A DNA stretch of 64,000 bases from Sphagnum magellanicum (Eukaryota; Streptophyta; Sphagnopsida; Sphagnales; Sphagnaceae). The notes under the pieces were generated by a model. The model was not told the origin of the DNA, made no database searches, and saw nothing but the letters and a program-made list of their open reading frames with translations. Positions 46,850 to 59,256 of the stretch are shown here, one piece after another. Where the stretch lies: assembly GCA_021904315.1 (NCBI GenBank), contig CM038919.1:10230001-10294000 (forward strand). The letters run 5' to 3'. Positions within the stretch are counted from its first letter, which is position 1; each line of letters begins with the position of its first letter. The translations under genes were made by a program, and so were the position numbers.

Positions 46850-49258
46850 AAAAAACCTTGTTGTTGAAACAAAAGTTTTGGAGTTTATCCTTTGAAAATC
46901 GTAGAACATATGGTTTAAATATTCCAAGAAGGTTGCATACAAGGGGAGACGAAAGGCAATGAAATTTTATCATTATTCTAGGTTTAGATATCTATGAAAT
47001 TGTTTGGTACCAAATTGTTGGTCTCTCAAGGTCAACATACATGTTGTACAAGTCAAATAGTAAGTGAGGTTATTAGTTTCTACCTCATGGGAACAAAGGT
47101 ACACATAATTTACATATGTCAACCTGGCAAGCAAAGTCCAATGTTTAATCATTGATTGATTTGTTTGTAGATACAATGTTGCATGAAATGAAAGGGATTA
47201 GAAATGATAAACAATATGTGCAACGTTTTTTGCCTAAAACATGGAAAAGTCTACAGGAACACAATGATAAGGTGAATTGTAGTGAGTGATTAGAACTTTT
47301 CATGTTAATCTAGCAAAAAACGCCTTGCAACTACCTGGTGTTTATCATGCAAGTTTATTTTTCCAAAAATTGAAATGGATTTTTGAGTTTATATTTGGCA
47401 ACATCTATTTATTGTTGACAAGTTAATTTTTTTTGTTTCATATTTGTTGGTTGGTAGATAAGCAAGGAATTAAATAATAGAGGTATTTTTCAATTTGCTA
47501 TGAATAGGTTGAGGAAAAGACACCGTCTAAATGTCGATGTGTGAAAGTGTGGGTTTGTGTTTGCAAAGTGCATTGTTTGTGAATCCCTCAAGGATTTGAT
47601 ATCCAAATTGGGAAAGAATAACAATGAGGTTCTAGAATACGAGGCAAAGATAAGAAAACATATCTTGCAACAAGAATCATGTAGAAATTTATACCATACT
47701 CGGATGACAAAGTTAGTGCGATCAAAAGATGAATTCTTTTACATTATTCATGACAAGATGGACCACGCAAAAATTGCACTTCCAAGGTTGCAAGTGTGCA
47801 ACAAGATGATATTTGGGCTTGGACAATCACCCATTACCTTCATGGGTATGATTGCGCATGGTCACGGGGATGAAAGATATGCACAATACTCTAATGAATT
47901 GTGGCCACCCAATTTCATAATTGGGTCCTTATTGAAGCTCTTTCGGACTTTGGAGGTGGCTTTAGTTTTAAAGTGGAAATTATCACTTGAACACCCCTTA
48001 TAGAATTCATTCTTTGCACGTTTGTTGCAAGGGAAATCGTGTTGCATACGTGCATTATGTAGCACATATCAAATTGTTGGTGTGAAACCTTTGTCAAAAA
48101 AATTGTTGCTTCAAATGGATAATTACATGAAAGACAATTTAAGAATCAACATTTGTTAGCATTTTTATCATTGTTCATGGCAAGGGATGTGCTTGAAGAG
48201 GTGAAATTGGGATTCCTTGTAGTTGGCCATACACATGAAGATATAGATGGATGTTTTGGCTATTTGTCAAAAAAGTTGAGGGAGGAAAACAATTAAATTT
48301 TAGTAGATTTGATGAGGGTTTTCATGATTTCATAGGAAAGACCGTTCACTCCTCAATTGATTAAAGAGATTCCAAATTTTAAATCATGGGTTTTAGGTTG
48401 TTTGAAAGATGGCCCTAAATTGTTGGTAGGGCGTACTGATATGCATTTAAATTTTTTTTTTATTGATTTGTTAGGTTGGCTTATGATGCAATACAAAGTT
48501 TCCCCCATAGATTATGTTTGGAGTTCAATAGATGGGCCATCGATTAGATTGTGGAAAGCTAATGCAGATGGTTCACCAAAATTCCTTACTAAAGTCCCAA
48601 GCCTTGTTTCATACCGCCCAATTTGGGGCGATGATGCATTGAGGTCAATGGAGAGAGATAAGTTTATAAGTTTTGGATTATCCAAATGCAAGGATTTTTG
48701 GAAGGTGGGCGTTGTGCAAAATTCCACATATGAAATGAAAATGAAGCCGTACCTAGAGTATTGGGAAGGTATCTTGTTGTATTTGTCAAAATTGTTACCC
48801 CCTCAAAGTATGATTCTTTTGGAGGGCTTTTAGCATTCAAACAATTAGAAGTTAAATTATGCTAGGGCTTCATTGTCAATTGTGATGGATGTTGTTGACC
48901 CAAAAGATTTGATTTGAGTTCTTTATTGTGAGCCAAAAAACATGAGACCTTTAATTACATACATCCCTTTTAGAGACCTTAATGCTAGAGATTGTGTGTT
49001 TGTGTGTTTGTGAAACCACATGACCCTGATCTTGTTCCTTTCTGGATGGGAAGAATGGAAGGTGATGTTGTTAAGGATGAAGAGAGTGAATATTTTAAAA
49101 TGGTGAGAGTTCAGTGGTGGGTTCTCGTGAAAAAAAAATCAAATTTGGATGAACAACATTTGTATGAAGATTGTTGGAATGGCAAGTGGAAATGTAATTT
49201 AGCAGATCCAAAACAATGGGTTGACATTTTATCTATTCTATTCTCTTTTCTTGTTTGA

Positions 49259-52200
49259 AAAAAAAGAGAAAAAGAAGTCAAATTAATATTCCTACTATTT
49301 ATGTTGGTAGAGTTAAAATTAATCTTAATGCTGCTAATGCGTCAAGTAATTTGTGAAGGATGTGGATGAAATTGATGAAATTATATTCGTAATTTTTTGA
49401 TGTCTTTTATATCATTGTATTGATTGGATTGTCGTTTTAATTTTTAATTTTTTTTGGTATTGTATGGTTTATTTATTCTTTGCCAAAATTAGTTAATAAT
49501 TTAGTTTCTTCCACCTTAACCTTAATCCCTAGTGGCCAGAATGCGTCAACTTCCTTCTTGCTTGGTATGTAAAGCCCCAAAAATATTGGATTTGGTATAA
49601 CATAAACAATAAATTTGCATGCATAGTCATTGTTGCCATTGGTATGTTGTGCCTTGTTTGTATTTTAGAAAATTGAATTTTTATTTCTATTTAATTGGAG
49701 GATTGACTTGTGATTTCCTTATTTGGTAATCGATTATTTGCTAGGCACTAGGAGAAATACTACTTTAATTATATAAGGAATTTGAAATGTAATATATTTG
49801 TTGCAATACGATCAACATGGATAGATTAAGTTGCCATTGTTATAAATCTAGCATGTTGTCAATCAATGTATTATATTCAAGTGATTGAGTTTCTTTTTCT
49901 CACTTTAAATGGGAGTTGTGTCATTTGGTTTTAATAATTTATAATTTTTATATTTCATTTAGTGCTGACTAATCATTCAATTTTATTTAAATTTTTTTAA
50001 TGATGTATATATATTTGAAAATATTAGTAAAATTTGTGTGATAATATGATGTTGTAGTTTTGCCAATTTGGCCTTTTTCCTTATTTCAAATTCAAAGGGT
50101 TGAAATTTTTGATGTCACCAATGGGAGCATTAACATTTGGTTTTCAATCACTCATGAAAGTTCATAGTTTTGTTTTAGATTTGATATGAATTTTTTTTAC
50201 ACAATGTGTAAATGGATGTTATTTTTAACATAATTGAAAAAATTACAATATGATATTCATATTTGAACATTAATTTGTTAAGTTTGGTGGGCGTTAAGTG
50301 GAGTTCATTGTATACTCAAAGTTATATAAAGTCTTAAATTAAAAATTTAGTCTTAAATTAATTAAATATGTGTTCAATTTTTCAATATTTAAGTTAGTTA
50401 TTGATCTACTAAATGTAGTCTTCTACACATTGAAAGATATATATACATTGGATGCCACTTTGTTTCCTATAATTTTCAATTTTCAATAATTCCTTTTTGT
50501 TGTTTTATCAATTGGAGCTAATAAGAGGATTCCAAAATTAGCTAATTTATTGAAGTTTTATTTATCATATATATATCCCATAAATGTCTCTATTTTACAG
50601 ATATTTAATTTTAAAAAATAATTACATTTGGATTAGGTTAATTTGTGATTAAACTATTTACTTTTTAATTTTTAAATAGCTAATGTAATGCATCTATTTT
50701 GAATTTCATGTGGTTTATGAAGGTATTGTATAAGTTTTAGCAATTGTCATTTTTAATAATATCCATGTTTTTTATTTTAAAAAAAATTTCACATTCAATA
50801 TTTTATTGTTTAGAAACCCTTCATATTTGAACTTGTAAATGCTAACCCTTTGTAAAAGATCTAGTGTATATTTTTGAAATTTAATTGGTTGATAAGTTGT
50901 TATGGATGATTTAGTAAACATTTTCACATATTTATCTTTAACCTACTCATATCTATTCAGTTACATCCATTTGAACAAAAATCTACTATAGATGAATATA
51001 TATTTTAAAATAAATTTCAAAAATGAAAATCCAGCGTATATTTTTAGAATTCCATTTATTTTATGGAAGTGTTAAGTAAGATCTCTTAAACAATATTCCA
51101 TCAATAATCATTACAAGCCTCTAAATTTTTAAAGCTTGCCCTTTTTCATTAATTACGTTATGTTGCTTTTGGAACTAAAATTTTATTTTTATGGATTATG
51201 ATTTTTTCTCAATCCCATGTGGTTAAATTTGCACATTTTAATTTATTAAATAAGTATCCCAAACTTCCTTCTTGATATATTTTATTTGTAATATTTTAAA
51301 ATATTAATATTTAGGTCAATTTTATTTTGACCTGATAAGTTTTTCCCAAATGATTTTCCCCAATGTGAAATTTACTATATGCATAATAATTTGTTTCTTG
51401 ATTATTTGGAAAAAAATTTAGGATATGCATTTTAAATATATTTATTGAATCATTAGTAAAATTAATGCCAATCAGACACCATTAGATATCCATCTTGTAT
51501 AGTTTATATTATCCTACATCTTCTTTAATTTAGAATTTCTAAAGAACCATCTCCCAATTTAGTAAGAATCAGAATTTTTTTCTTGTGAATCACATTTCTA
51601 CACATTGTTTGAAAAATCTATGGATATTATTGAAGAAGGATTTCATGTTGAACTTTCAATTGTAAACAAATATTTTTTCTTTTCTATTATGATTTATTTA
51701 ATAAATGCCCTACTATGTGATGAAAATAATCGTTTTTTGGGAATACAACTATGTTATAAGGATACATATTATGTTCTTGGGTTTTCCTATTATTCCAAAT
51801 TATATAGCATCTTGTCATTATGAATGCCATATATTGTGGGATATTGAATGAAAATTGGACTATTGTGCCTATTATTTATTTCTTAAATTTCATTATTTTA
51901 GGAGAAGCAACAATGAATTGAAATCACATGGAGAGCTATTGATAGCTTGCAAAATATGCTACTATGTTTTCCAAGGTGAATGGTTATTTGCATTTGTCAA
52001 ATTTTGTCAAGAAATTAATTGAGTGTGGTATGCCCTTTCTATTGTTATCCCCATCGTAAACATAATAATGTGTATTTGACATGATGTCCATTTATGTAAT
52101 CATTTTCTGAAGTTTTCTTGTATGCAACAATATTCCTTTATTCGATACCATCAATTGATAGCAATAAGTTCAACTAACCTTTTCTATGTTTTGCCATACT

Positions 52201-52441
52201 TCTCATCTTTTTCCCAAATCAAATGAGTATCTTCCATCCTATGTGAAAATTGAAGTTTATTTTCCACTGAACATTCCTCTCATTCTTTTTGTTGCTTTAG
52301 CATTTTCCACAAGGCTAACATATAGTTTATACTTTCTTAACCAACATCATTATTTTTTATTTGTCATCTATTTTCATGTTGAACATTGTTGTTTTTACAA
52401 TGTCTCCACCTCATTTTTTGGTTTGTTTGATTTCTAGTAAA
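49259..52441. other. AT-rich DNA without recognised feature
   Basis: About 3.2 kb of very AT-rich DNA between two transposon-derived gene relics. No ORF with a motif (the one at 51605-51823 is low-complexity), no LTR and no clear TIR were seen. It could hold the outer ends of either flanking element. Confidence 0.45.
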
Positions 52442-55400
52442 ATGGGAACTTTTCATGCTAAGGGTAAAGTTGAGCTCATTGTTCCCATTGATGACTTTGG
52501 AATCTCGCATGTCATAGAGAAATGCTTGTGTGCTATGTTTGGTTTCCATCTCAGAAATATTCAGGTTTCCAAGGATGAAACGTTTGATGACAACAACAAT
52601 GTTATTAGATCCAACTATCAAATTCTAGTCTTTGGTGATTTTGGTTTGGTATGGAGGGTGAATGTTGGAAGGTTCAAGACCGTTGCGGAAAATCTTCCGA
52701 AAAGTTCTCAAAATATTGTTTTGATGTTAGAAATTGCAGCATCTATTGTAAATGTTATCTCGCATCTTGTGGAAATCAAATAAGAAGTTGTCCATCCTCA
52801 ATTTTCGTTCATAGATTTGAACAATTCTTTTAATGTGGATGGAATACCTTCAATCTCTTTTTGCCCATTGACCTTTTCTCTACACATGAACCATTCTGTT
52901 TTGGTTTCTACTTATTCCCAATATTCCATTCGAAACATTCCCTCTATGTTGAGTGTAGTAGATTGTTTCCGAGTAATGTCATTTGCCACACATGCTAGCT
53001 CCAAGTTGAAAGATTTGAATTATGACAAGTTTTGCATTAAGAATGTTCATTGCATTTCAATCAAATTTAATGATGATGATTTGTTTGAACTTCCCCCTGT
53101 TGTTAGTCCCAACGGTCACTTTGGGTAGATGCAAGGCATGGACAAGAAACATGATGGCCATGCATGGTGCAAGGTCAAGACGATTAACATCAAGAACGAT
53201 TTCAACCTTACTTTCCGAAAAGTTCATTGCTTGGGCCATTTATAATGCTGAAATGATGGTTGCAATTTTTTTCTTCTTAACAAATGTAGAATTGAAATAG
53301 CTTGGATTGGCAACATTGTTCATGAATCAAGGAGGTTGTTTTGTTCTTAATCCACCATTTTGCAAAATCTATAATAGTGTTCCCTTTTGTGTTAAATTGT
53401 GTGCAGTTCACATCTATTATGTCGTGCACAAGCAGGAGAATTTGATTTGGGTAGCTATTCATTTATGTACACATGATCATTTAGTGGCGGAAGGTCACTT
53501 TAAAGAAGTTGTTGACCAAGTTAAATCCCTAGTTGAGGAGGAGGTGTTTTACACAATGGGGGTACCACGTCGACCATTACATTGGTTGCAAGTAAGACCT
53601 TTCTCTTCGAGCATTTGTTGAATGAGGATGGATAATGGTTAATGGAAGTTCTAAAAGGCAAAAAGTTGCACCAAGTGATGGATAAGTTCATAGCATTGTC
53701 TTCCCCCAACGTTTGGAATTTAGTTGCATCCTTTAAGCATCGACTATGAAACATAATGTATTTTTTAACATTCTTGCCCTCAAAATAAAAATGGTTATTG
53801 TTTTATTTAGGATGGTTGTTTTCCAAGGCAACAAATTGGAAAGAAAATGTTTCTATTTAAGATGTTTATGCATGGAGATGGTAGTGGTTGTGATTTAGTC
53901 AAGCATATGTAGCCCAAGGGTGACCTCCAAACTGCTTGGATCATGTTTGATAACGTAAAGCATGTTGAGGGTTGGATGACATTTGCTTGCCATGTGTATG
54001 ATTATTTCTATTGTAAGGTGAAGACCATCGTGATATGTGATATGCAATATGAAGACATGAAGGTTTAGTGTGTAATGTGGTAGAATTTAAACAAGGTCAT
54101 GGTGAATAATGGTGTTCCCAATCTAAACTTTAAAGGATTTATGGTTGACAACATTTAGGCCAATTGGAACACAATTTAAATTGTTTATGGTAATGGAGAT
54201 CCAAGTGAACTGATGGTTGATAGAGAACAAACTTGTTTTTTTCATTGGAATTAATGCATGGATAGACACACAAAATAGCAGATCAAGCCAGAATTGCAAG
54301 AAAAAATAGGACATTGTGCTATAATAGTAACATGCCATTTTTTTCGGAGGCTGATGCTCGGTATGTATTATTGGTGGTATTATTTAGGTGCCACTAATGA
54401 AGTTTAACTTTAAGAGTTAGAGAATTGGTTTAGTTTTTGGCACTTTCGCGTGAGACAATGAGGAGGATTTATTAGACATGTACTATTTTCAACCCTCCCA
54501 CACATCTTTTCTCTCACCCCACCTTCTTGAAAAGTTCAAATATATGAAACTAGTCATTTAAAATTTGCTTGACAAGCCCATGTGCAACTTTTCAAAGATA
54601 ATGCACGATGTATGGCTTCAATAGTCTAGCAAAAGGGGAGCCTGTTAAGGTAGATGCAAGCTACAATGGTTCAATATCAGTAGAAATTACATTCGTTACA
54701 AGTCCATACAAGATTCTTTAAAATGATTCAAATGGACATGGTTGTTACTTTAAAAAATGTTCTTATTTAATCTTTGAATAATACATGTTCGATCACCTAC
54801 AAACCTTCCCAAATCTACATGAAAACTTGTATTTAATGTAGTTTATGTCATTTTTTAATTTGGAAGTCCTAAAAGGTAAACCCATAAAGTCCATAGGAAT
54901 AATGCCCCATCTAAAACTTTCAAAAAATATGCTTTTGGGATAAAGAAATTGAAAAACAAACAAAAATTGCAACTTGTATGGACTTATGAAAATATGGTCA
55001 AATTTTAACCATTCAAAAGTCCTTAACTATTAAATGGTTAAGGTTTTCAAAAAAATGATTCCTCATATGACTTTATTATTTTGAATTACTTTTTATATTG
55101 TCCCAATAATAATTTTGGAATGTGAATCAATATAATATTTTCCATTTTGTGATGTTCCATTTAAATGACAAATCCATATTTTTCAACTTCAAAAGTCCAT
55201 TACTACTAATAAATGAATTTTTTATCAATAAATAACCACATAGTTCTCTTCATAATGAAATTATTAATCTTGATCAAAGTCTCAATTAGTAGATCTATGG
55301 ATATAGTAATCACCACATGCATTTGAATAAAGGGTACATAGGGAAAAAACACCATTTTGTCACAAAAATGAGCCATCGTAACTTACATCTACTTGTTTGT

Positions 55401-56518
55401 ATGTTGTGACATCAGATGACTACATTCAAACTTTCAAAAAATTAACATTGTATTCTCATTTCAAGCAAGGTGATTGATTAGGTTAAGGGCCTAATAAGAA
55501 TGAATTGCTTTTGTGTAGAGCAACCTAATTTGGAAATCCAAAGCAACTATGTAGTTTTGAAATATTCTTTAGGATTGACTTACATAGTTAGAATTGCACA
55601 TATGGAAGGTGAACAGATCTTTGGTTCTTGCAAATGGAAGGTGAACCTAACCCTTGAATTAGAATGCGATTCACATAGGGATGACCATGTGAATTTTTCT
55701 CATCCTCATGTAAACCATATAATTGTTAGATTAGGTGTGGAAATTGAACAACCTGGGGCGAATCAAATTCAAGGAGATGTTGAGGTCCTTGAGGGTCCAT
55801 GTGGAGATGGAGTTTGGCATAGAGAAAGATGCCCCCTTACGTTGCATGTTCAATGTTCCACATTGCAAAAATCCACCAAACATTCTTGTGTTACAAGAAT
55901 AATTGCCAAGCAGACTTTTATTAGTGTCCCCACCTTGATTTATTTAAGGTTGTGGTCTTAGTTCCCTTGTGCACCCTTAAAGCAACACAAATTCTGATTT
56001 TTGTGCAGATGATATGAATCATTGTGTTGGTGGTACAAAGTACATGTTTTGGAAATTTGGCTTGTTCAAGCTAAAACTAATCTCACCCAAAATGAAATAA
56101 AATCTACTGAAGGAGCGAGATTTGTTCTGAATAAATGACAACCCATTTTCCTCTAAGTTTATTTGGAAGGGAAAATTCCATTCCTATGAATAGGCCAATG
56201 GATGACATGTCGTGGCCAACATCATGTAATGGTAAGGCTATTTGTCGGATAGTGCCATTCAATATGTCAAATTTACATTATAATCAATGGGAGGTTGGTC
56301 GAATTCTTGAATCGATTATAGATTCACCATTGGGGGCTCCCCTTCTTAGACAAATTTATAAAATTCTATTTAGCCAAAGTCCAAACAAGAAACAATATGA
56401 AATTATAACATGGAACTTCCCAACTTGCACTTGTTTGGATTTTGTAGCAATGATGTTTAGTTTGTTAGGTTGGCAAGGGAAGTGGGTGCCCTGTAAACAC
56501 ATTTACTATGTACTGTAG
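52442..56518 (+). pseudogene. Mutator-like (MULE) transposase relic with SWIM zinc finger
   Basis: The plus strand carries, in order: an N-terminal part from ATG 52442 (MGTFHAKGKVELIVPIDDFG), stopping at 52781-52783, and a further part to 53128. Next comes a zinc-finger-like region near 53129-53280 (HDGHAWCKVKT, then CLGHL and NDGCNFF with stops). 53307-53621 holds IYYVVHKQENLIWVAIHL. Near 53985-54060 the first catalytic Asp block of MULEs reads VKTIVICDMQYED, and near 54130-54220 a second block reads FKGFMVDN. The SWIM finger at 56135-56518 has CTC ... CKH (CxCx(n)CxH) near its end. MULE transposases mobilise Mutator-type elements. Many stops are present, and a TIR element (54650-55392) interrupts. 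The segment 55500-55961 is open but unassigned. Confidence 0.6.
54650..55392. mobile_element. TIR-bearing small DNA element, copy 3, inside the MULE relic
   Basis: The left end GTAGATGCAAGCTACAATGG (54650) and the right end GAGCCATCGTAACTTACATC continuing to TAC (55392) are inverted complements, with about 4 of 23 mismatched. Length is 743 bp and it is non-coding. It is the only copy in the window with both termini visible. Copies lacking a clear left end are at about 600-1358 and 29129-29604. The flanking bases do not give a clean target duplication, so superfamily is open; TIR length and G start would suit a Mutator-type non-autonomous element. Confidence 0.6.
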
Positions 56519-56949
56519 CATGTCATGGTTTGTGGGCAATTTAAAATTTCATCCATTTTCCAACTTGAAGTTGTGATGAAGTTTGTCATTTGTTGATTTG
56601 CAATGTAACTATTGTGTAGGTAGGAGTACACTTTTAGGTGCGAATGAGCTCAAACGAGCCAAAATTGATGTCAAAATGTCAACTTTTCTACAACTCTTGT
56701 TACATTTATCTATGTGTTGCCACTTTAATGGCATGTGAATTATGAAAAGTTGTGCTTATTGAATAATATGGATATTGAAAAATTTAAAATGAATCAAACA
56801 AAATTCCAATATCAAAGTTTGGTTTGAATAAAAGATGTTTAACAATTTCATTCAATGACACCACTTTCATAAAGGGCCTTTTAATTTTCCTAATACAATT
56901 TATTTCATCCTCAATTTTTTATAGTAATAGGTTATTATTAGACACATCA

Positions 56950-57480
56950 AAAAAACATTCAAATTTTCATATTTTTTTGATTTTTTGTTTATAAAAAATT
57001 AAGGTTTAAAAAAAGTTCATGAGTCCTTTTCGACATGTAAATGTGATTGCAATGTACATGTTGTTTAAAGAAAACTTGTAGCATGTAACATAAAAAATTA
57101 AAATTGAAAGTGGTTACATGTTTTAGTACAATTTGGAATTATGACAAATTTTCAAGATGAAACACAAAATCTGGCAAAATCTATGCACTTTCAAAAAAAA
57201 AAATTCTCCAAATTTGATTGTAAAAAAACATATGACATATTGGGACAATTATAAATATAATATATAAAAAGTTTCAAAACATTCCATTTGAAAATTCCTC
57301 TTTAAGAAAACATGTTTTTTGGGAAAAAGGACCCCAAAAAGGACAATAATCCTAAATGCAAAGTAAACACATTGGTTCATTATATGTCATTTGGACCCTT
57401 TTGAATTGTTATAAAAAACAAGCACAATGAACATTGCCAATTTTAACGCTTGTGATGATGCTATGTGTTTGGCTTTTATA
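56950..57480. repeat. Dispersed AT-rich repeat, copy 2 (partner at 1-440)
   Basis: Collinear with 1-440: 'ttttcaagatgaaacacaaaatc', 'tattgggacaattata' and 'tttggacccttttgaattgt' match blocks in the first copy in order. No ORF. It lies between the MULE relic and the second DUF7869-like C-terminal fragment. The intervening 56519-56949 and 57481-57939 show nothing I can name. Confidence 0.5.
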
Positions 57481-57939
57481 TTAGAACTTACAAATGATGT
57501 TAGCACTCTGGTTTTATAAATGTTTTGATAATTGTTCATTCAACATTTTTGCATACATGAATGATGTTTGACGGTTAGATAAAAATGAGTTATTAGATTA
57601 AATTAAATGTTCACTAGTTATTTAAAAGATTATTAAAAGATTATGGAAAATAATTCCTTAATGTCAAATTCACCATTCTGTATATTTGGATGAATATTTT
57701 GTATCATTCAAAGAATATTTTTTGCCACGTCACTAAAATATTTTATCCACATGGACAGAATATTTTTGTTTAAGTGGAAAATAATTGGCTTATATGGCAA
57801 GAATATTCTTCAAAATTTTTGCGTTCTTTACAAAAGTTCTGCTCACATGGTTCTTGCTCACCACTAACAAGCTCACTGTTCACACTCACATGGTAGTTGT
57901 GTTGTTTTGCCCACTCAAAATTCAACCCTTTTGGAACGT

Positions 57940-58322
57940 TTTTGGCCTTCCAAAAATTGGAGGTTTAATCATGTGTGAGGTGCCATTCCTCCGATTGTTG
58001 ATGTTGATCCTGAGACCTCGTTATCGCTCCATATTATGGTTCTAAGAACATGCAACCTTCCTTGAAAATAACCACTTACACTTCATTTCAAGACTTGGGC
58101 CTTAGCAATTTCATTCTAGTGAAGCTTGCAAATTTGAAATTATATCTTGTGTGGATGGGAAAGGTGGAGATTAAGGTTGTGAAGGATGAACATTGTAAAA
58201 TTTTTAAACATCTTCATATTGAATGGTGGGCGCTAGTGAAAAAAGGAGCAAGGAATGATAGAGAATTGTATTGGGATTGTTGGATGAACAAATGGAAATG
58301 CAATTTGGCGGATCCAAAATAG
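57940..58322 (+). pseudogene. Second copy of the C-terminal part of the DUF7869-like gene
   Basis: The open stretch 58050-58322 contains VWMGKVEIKVVKDE, HIEWWALVKKGARND and NKWKCNLADPK. These align with WMGRMEGDVVKDE, RVQWWVLVKKKSNLD and GKWKCNLADPKQW at 48992-49258 in the first relic. The match stops at a TAG where the first copy has CAA. Upstream, other frames near 57965-58060 give weak similarity to the preceding part of the same gene. No HTHEDID region was found before it, so it is a truncated or independently inserted fragment. The Trp-rich pattern resembles small chromatin-binding folds, but that is only a suggestion. Confidence 0.55.
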
Positions 58323-58680
58323 TTTGTTGACATCTCATTTGTTTTATTCTCATTTCATGTTAGAAACCATGTCATAATTAGTAGCATTATAGTTTTATTA
58401 GTGCTAATCATGCAACCAAGGCCAAACAAAACCTTGATGTAGTTAATGCGGTTATAGGATTGCAATTATTATTTTGGTTTTTACTCATTCATTTTTTAAA
58501 TGCAAGTTGGTTATTAGTTAATTCGAAAGAAAAGTATTGTTGTTATTGGAATTCGTTCATCTTTCCTTAGTATGTTGGCATTTCATATGAATATGGATCT
58601 ATGCCATGTGATAGTAATTTATAGTCTTTCATTATTTTATTTTATTTCATATATAATTATGACTTGGTGCCCACTAGCTG
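58323..58680. other. No recognised feature
   Basis: AT-rich spacer between the gene fragment and the 144-bp tandem array. Confidence 0.4.
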
Positions 58681-59256
58681 TTTTAGTCCTCTCCTTTTAT
58701 TAAGTCCACATTGTATTGTCTCTTTATTTTAAAATAAAGTGCAGCCTTCTACTAGGTGGCCACCAAGTAATCCCATCAAATGTATGAAAATTGCTTTTAA
58801 ATGTTTAGATTTTAAAGTTGCATGTTTTAGTCCTCTTCTTTTACTAAGTCCACATTGTGTTATCTTTTAATGTTTTGATGAATTGCAGCCTTCTACCAAG
58901 TGGCCATTAGGTAATTTCATGAAACATATGAATTTTTTTTTCAAATGTCCAAAATTTTAAGTTACAAGTTTTGGTGCTTTCTTTTTACTAAGTGCACATT
59001 GTGTTATCTCTTAATGTTTTAATAAATTATAGCCTTCCACTTGGTGGCCACCAAGTGATCCCATCAAATGTATGAAAATTGCTTTCAAATGTTTAAATTT
59101 TAAAGTTGCAAGTTTTAGTCCTCTACTTTTATTAAATCCACAATGTGTTATCTCTTAATGTTTTGATAAATTACAACCTTTTACCAAGTGGTCACCAAGT
59201 AATCTCACAAAACGTATGAAATTTGCTTTCAAATGTCCAAAATTTTAAATTACAAG
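58681..59256 (+). repeat. Tandem array, four 144-bp units in A-B-A-B order
   Basis: Units begin at TTTTAGTCCTC or a variant at 58681, 58825, 58969 and 59113, steps of exactly 144 bp. Units 1 and 3 share 'ccatcaaatgtatgaaaattgc' and 'aaatgttta'; units 2 and 4 share 'aaacatatgaa'-type and 'caaatgtccaaaatttt' variants. The true period is therefore a 288-bp dimer. Each unit contains a near-palindrome around GGTGGCCACC. A related GGTGGCCACCAGGTGGCC lies outside the array near 59482. There is no coding capacity. Confidence 0.85.

Larger units (their letters stand above)
43491..49258 (+). pseudogene. Relic of a large repeat-borne gene with HTHEDID motif (DUF7869-like), split by a CACTA element
   Basis: Open stretches in changing frames run along the plus strand. 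43491-44220 has unassigned N-terminal parts, one Glu/Asp/Asn-rich. About 44225-44662 reads DLVDDGGIFIAKGRVVACDP and the CCIMNCCEHFPHE cysteine cluster. After the CACTA element, 46850-47200 continues with FENRRTYGLNIPRRLHTRGDE. 47557-48003 holds HDKMDHAKIALPRLQVCNKM and IAHGHGDERYAQYSNELWPP. VVGHTHEDIDGCFGYLSKK surrounds the HTHEDID motif at 48228-48248. 48357-48833 and 48992-49258 give the C-terminal part with WKCNLADPKQW. The family name is from memory of plant proteins annotated DUF7869; a transposase-like role for its Asp/His motifs is inference. Stops and frameshifts show it is dead. Confidence 0.55.

Noticed and set aside
51605-51823. 72-codon ORF in AT-rich DNA
   Set aside because: Tyr/Phe/Ile/Leu-rich low-complexity translation, no motif and no supporting context.
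58681-59256. CRISPR-like reading of the tandem array
   Set aside because: Units are contiguous repeats of 144 bp without unique spacers, in a plant nuclear context.
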